Assembly (NCBI GenBank): GCA_017544285.1
Contig: JAFYEL010000035.1
Coordinates: 1-49,294 of the forward strand
Source of the DNA: Lachnospiraceae bacterium
GTDB lineage: Bacteria > Bacillota > Clostridia > Lachnospirales > Lachnospiraceae
DNA length: 49,294 nucleotides
Direction of reading: 5' to 3'
The notes under the pieces: generated by a model
Databases searched by the model: none
What the model saw: only the letters and a program-made list of their open reading frames with translations
What the model was told of the DNA's origin: nothing
Made by a program: the position numbers and the translations under genes
In this document: positions 48,049-49,294 of the stretch, piece after piece
How the letters are laid out: each line of letters begins with the position of its first letter
Position numbering within the stretch: the stretch's first letter is position 1

Positions 48049-49294
48049 ATGGAAAGACCGGTTGCATGGAAATCATACAAGAAAAAGCAGTTAAAGGAGC
48101 TTGAGGAGCTGAACGCTTCCTACAGGGAGTTCCTCGACAAAGGCAAGACTGAGAGGGAGTGTGTCCGCGAGGCCGTTAAGATGGCAAAGGCTGTGGGCTA
48201 CAAGGACCTGGCCCGTCTCATCCGCGAGAAAAAGCCTCTTAAGGCCGGCGACAGGGTTTATGCCGTTCACATGGACAAGACCATTGCCCTTTTCAATATT
48301 GGCAGCCGTCCTCTTGAGGAAGGAATAAACATTCTGGGAGCCCATGTAGACTCCCCCAGACTTGATATAAAGCAGAATCCTCTTTACGAAAGCGATGGAT
48401 TCGCATATCTTGATACCCACTACTACGGAGGCATCAAGAAATACCAGTGGGTCACGATTCCACTGGCAATTCACGGTGTGGTGGTAAAGACCGATGGCAC
48501 CATGGTCGATATAGTTATCGGTGAGAGCGAAGCCGACCCGGTATTCTGTGTGACGGATCTTCTCATCCATCTCGCATCCGAGCAGATGGAAAAGAAGCTG
48601 TCCAAGGGCGTTGAGGGGGAAAAGCTGGATATCCTCTTTGCTTCAAAGCCTCTTAAGGACACCGAAAAGGACGCGGTCAAGGCAGCGGTCCTTAAGCTCA
48701 TATCCGACAAGTACGGTATCGAAGAAGAGGATTTCTTCTCCGCCGAGCTTGAGGTGGTTCCCGCCGGAAAGGCAAGGGAGTCCGGAGTTGACAGCTCCAT
48801 GATCATGGCCTACGGTCAGGATGACAGGGTATGTGCCTACACTTCATTAAAGGCCATGCTTGAGGTTACCGACGTAAAGAAGACATCCTGCACCCTTCTT
48901 GTAGACAAAGAAGAGATCGGATCCGTTGGTGCCACCGGCATGAAGTCCAGGTTCTTTGAGAACACCCTTGCGGAGATCATCCGTCTGGTAAACGGAAGCT
49001 TTGATGAGCTTACCCTCCGCAGATGTCTTTCTTCATCCAGAATGCTTTCATCCGACGTGAGCGCGGCCTTCGATCCCGCTTACTCAAGCGTATTCGATAA
49101 AAACAATTCGGCATTTTTCGGCAGGGGTATCGTGTTCAACAAATTTACCGGATCCCGTGGAAAGTCAGGCTCCAATGATGCCAACGCAGAGTATCTTGCG
49201 GCTGTAAGAGCGCTGCTTGAGCGTGACAAGGTTGCATATCAGACTGCCGAACTCGGAAAGGTTGACGCAGGCGGGGGTGGTACTATTGCCTACA
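48049..49294 (+). CDS. M18 family aminopeptidase, 5' part
   Basis: The first 415 codons of an M18 (aspartyl/aminopeptidase I) zinc aminopeptidase that runs off the window. Metal-ligand motifs are GAHVDSPRLD (His99, Asp101), DKEEIGSVGATG (near 285) and QDDRVC (near 261); SGSNDANAEY lies near 370. Family members are about 430-470 residues, so about 20-60 residues are missing. It removes N-terminal residues, often acidic, from peptides in the cytoplasm. A strong TTAGGAGGGGG ribosome site lies just before the ATG, and it is 9 bp behind the LytM-like gene, so likely on its transcript. Confidence 0.94.
   Translation, partial: MERPVAWKSYKKKQLKELEELNASYREFLDKGKTERECVREAVKMAKAVGYKDLARLIREKKPLKAGDRVYAVHMDKTIALFNIGSRPLEEGINILGAHVDSPRLDIKQNPLYESDGFAYLDTHYYGGIKKYQWVTIPLAIHGVVVKTDGTMVDIVIGESEADPVFCVTDLLIHLASEQMEKKLSKGVEGEKLDILFASKPLKDTEKDAVKAAVLKLISDKYGIEEEDFFSAELEVVPAGKARESGVDSSMIMAYGQDDRVCAYTSLKAMLEVTDVKKTSCTLLVDKEEIGSVGATGMKSRFFENTLAEIIRLVNGSFDELTLRRCLSSSRMLSSDVSAAFDPAYSSVFDKNNSAFFGRGIVFNKFTGSRGKSGSNDANAEYLAAVRALLERDKVAYQTAELGKVDAGGGGTIAY

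Overview
The window reads as chromosomal DNA from a Gram-positive anaerobe of the class Clostridia, most likely a Lachnospiraceae (Butyrivibrio-like) species. The evidence is the gene content (class III fructose-1,6-bisphosphatase, YerB/DUF3048 protein, LytR-CpsA-Psr ligase, MetNIQ, DUF6311 membrane protein, lipoproteins with short lipoboxes), the strong AGGAGG-type ribosome sites, the many extended -10 (TGnTATAAT) promoters, and a GC content near one half. The taxonomic call is inference from gene families, not from a marker gene. I saw no rRNA, tRNA, insertion sequence, prophage or CRISPR array.

Layout. 1-954 is the 3' part of a phosphoglucomutase/phosphomannomutase. 957-9673 is a first cell-surface polysaccharide block: GT-C-like membrane protein, GtrA-like protein, three GT2 glycosyltransferases, a polyprenyl-phosphate sugar-1-phosphate transferase that would start lipid-linked glycan synthesis, and an LCP ligase that would attach the product to the wall. 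A YihY/BrkB membrane protein lies inside it on the minus strand. 9803-13650 encodes a membrane HtrA protease and an overlapping secreted glucosaminidase-like protein. 13706-19457 holds an aberrant carbamate kinase homologue, then cysK-metN-metI-metQ behind a consensus promoter with an inverted-repeat operator candidate, then a GT4 enzyme. 19564-20262 has a small charged protein and a lipoprotein, convergent on one terminator.

20427-31925 is a second polysaccharide locus. It has a complete UDP-N-acetyl-L-fucosamine cassette (fnlA/capE, fnlB/capF, fnlC/capG types), GT4, Wzy/ligase-like polymerase, WbsX-family protein, GT2, KpsC/KpsS-like capsule protein and a secreted DUF3048 protein. Most of these genes overlap by a few bases, so they should be co-expressed. 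No Wzx flippase or Wzz-type length regulator is in the window. Just before the KpsC-like gene lies a five-copy, exactly 13-bp tandem repeat that ends on the start codon.

31928-34951 (minus) carries two CobW-type metal GTPases, one with a roughly 90-residue histidine-rich segment, and an orphan short flagellin-like protein. 35106-40774 has YigZ, MgtE, a DUF6311 membrane protein and TypA/BipA. 40859-46911 looks like one operon, cobO-dapA-dapB-fbp-hisA-HD-GYP, bounded by a promoter and a strong bidirectional terminator. The window closes with a cold-shock protein (minus), a membrane-anchored degenerate LytM protein and the 5' part of an M18 aminopeptidase.

The most unusual items are the 13-bp repeat leader, the His-rich and CxCC-less CobW pair, the orphan flagellin-like protein, a divergent promoter pair sharing one -10 element with SD-less starts, the variant carbamate kinase, and a eukaryotic-type HisA outside any his operon.
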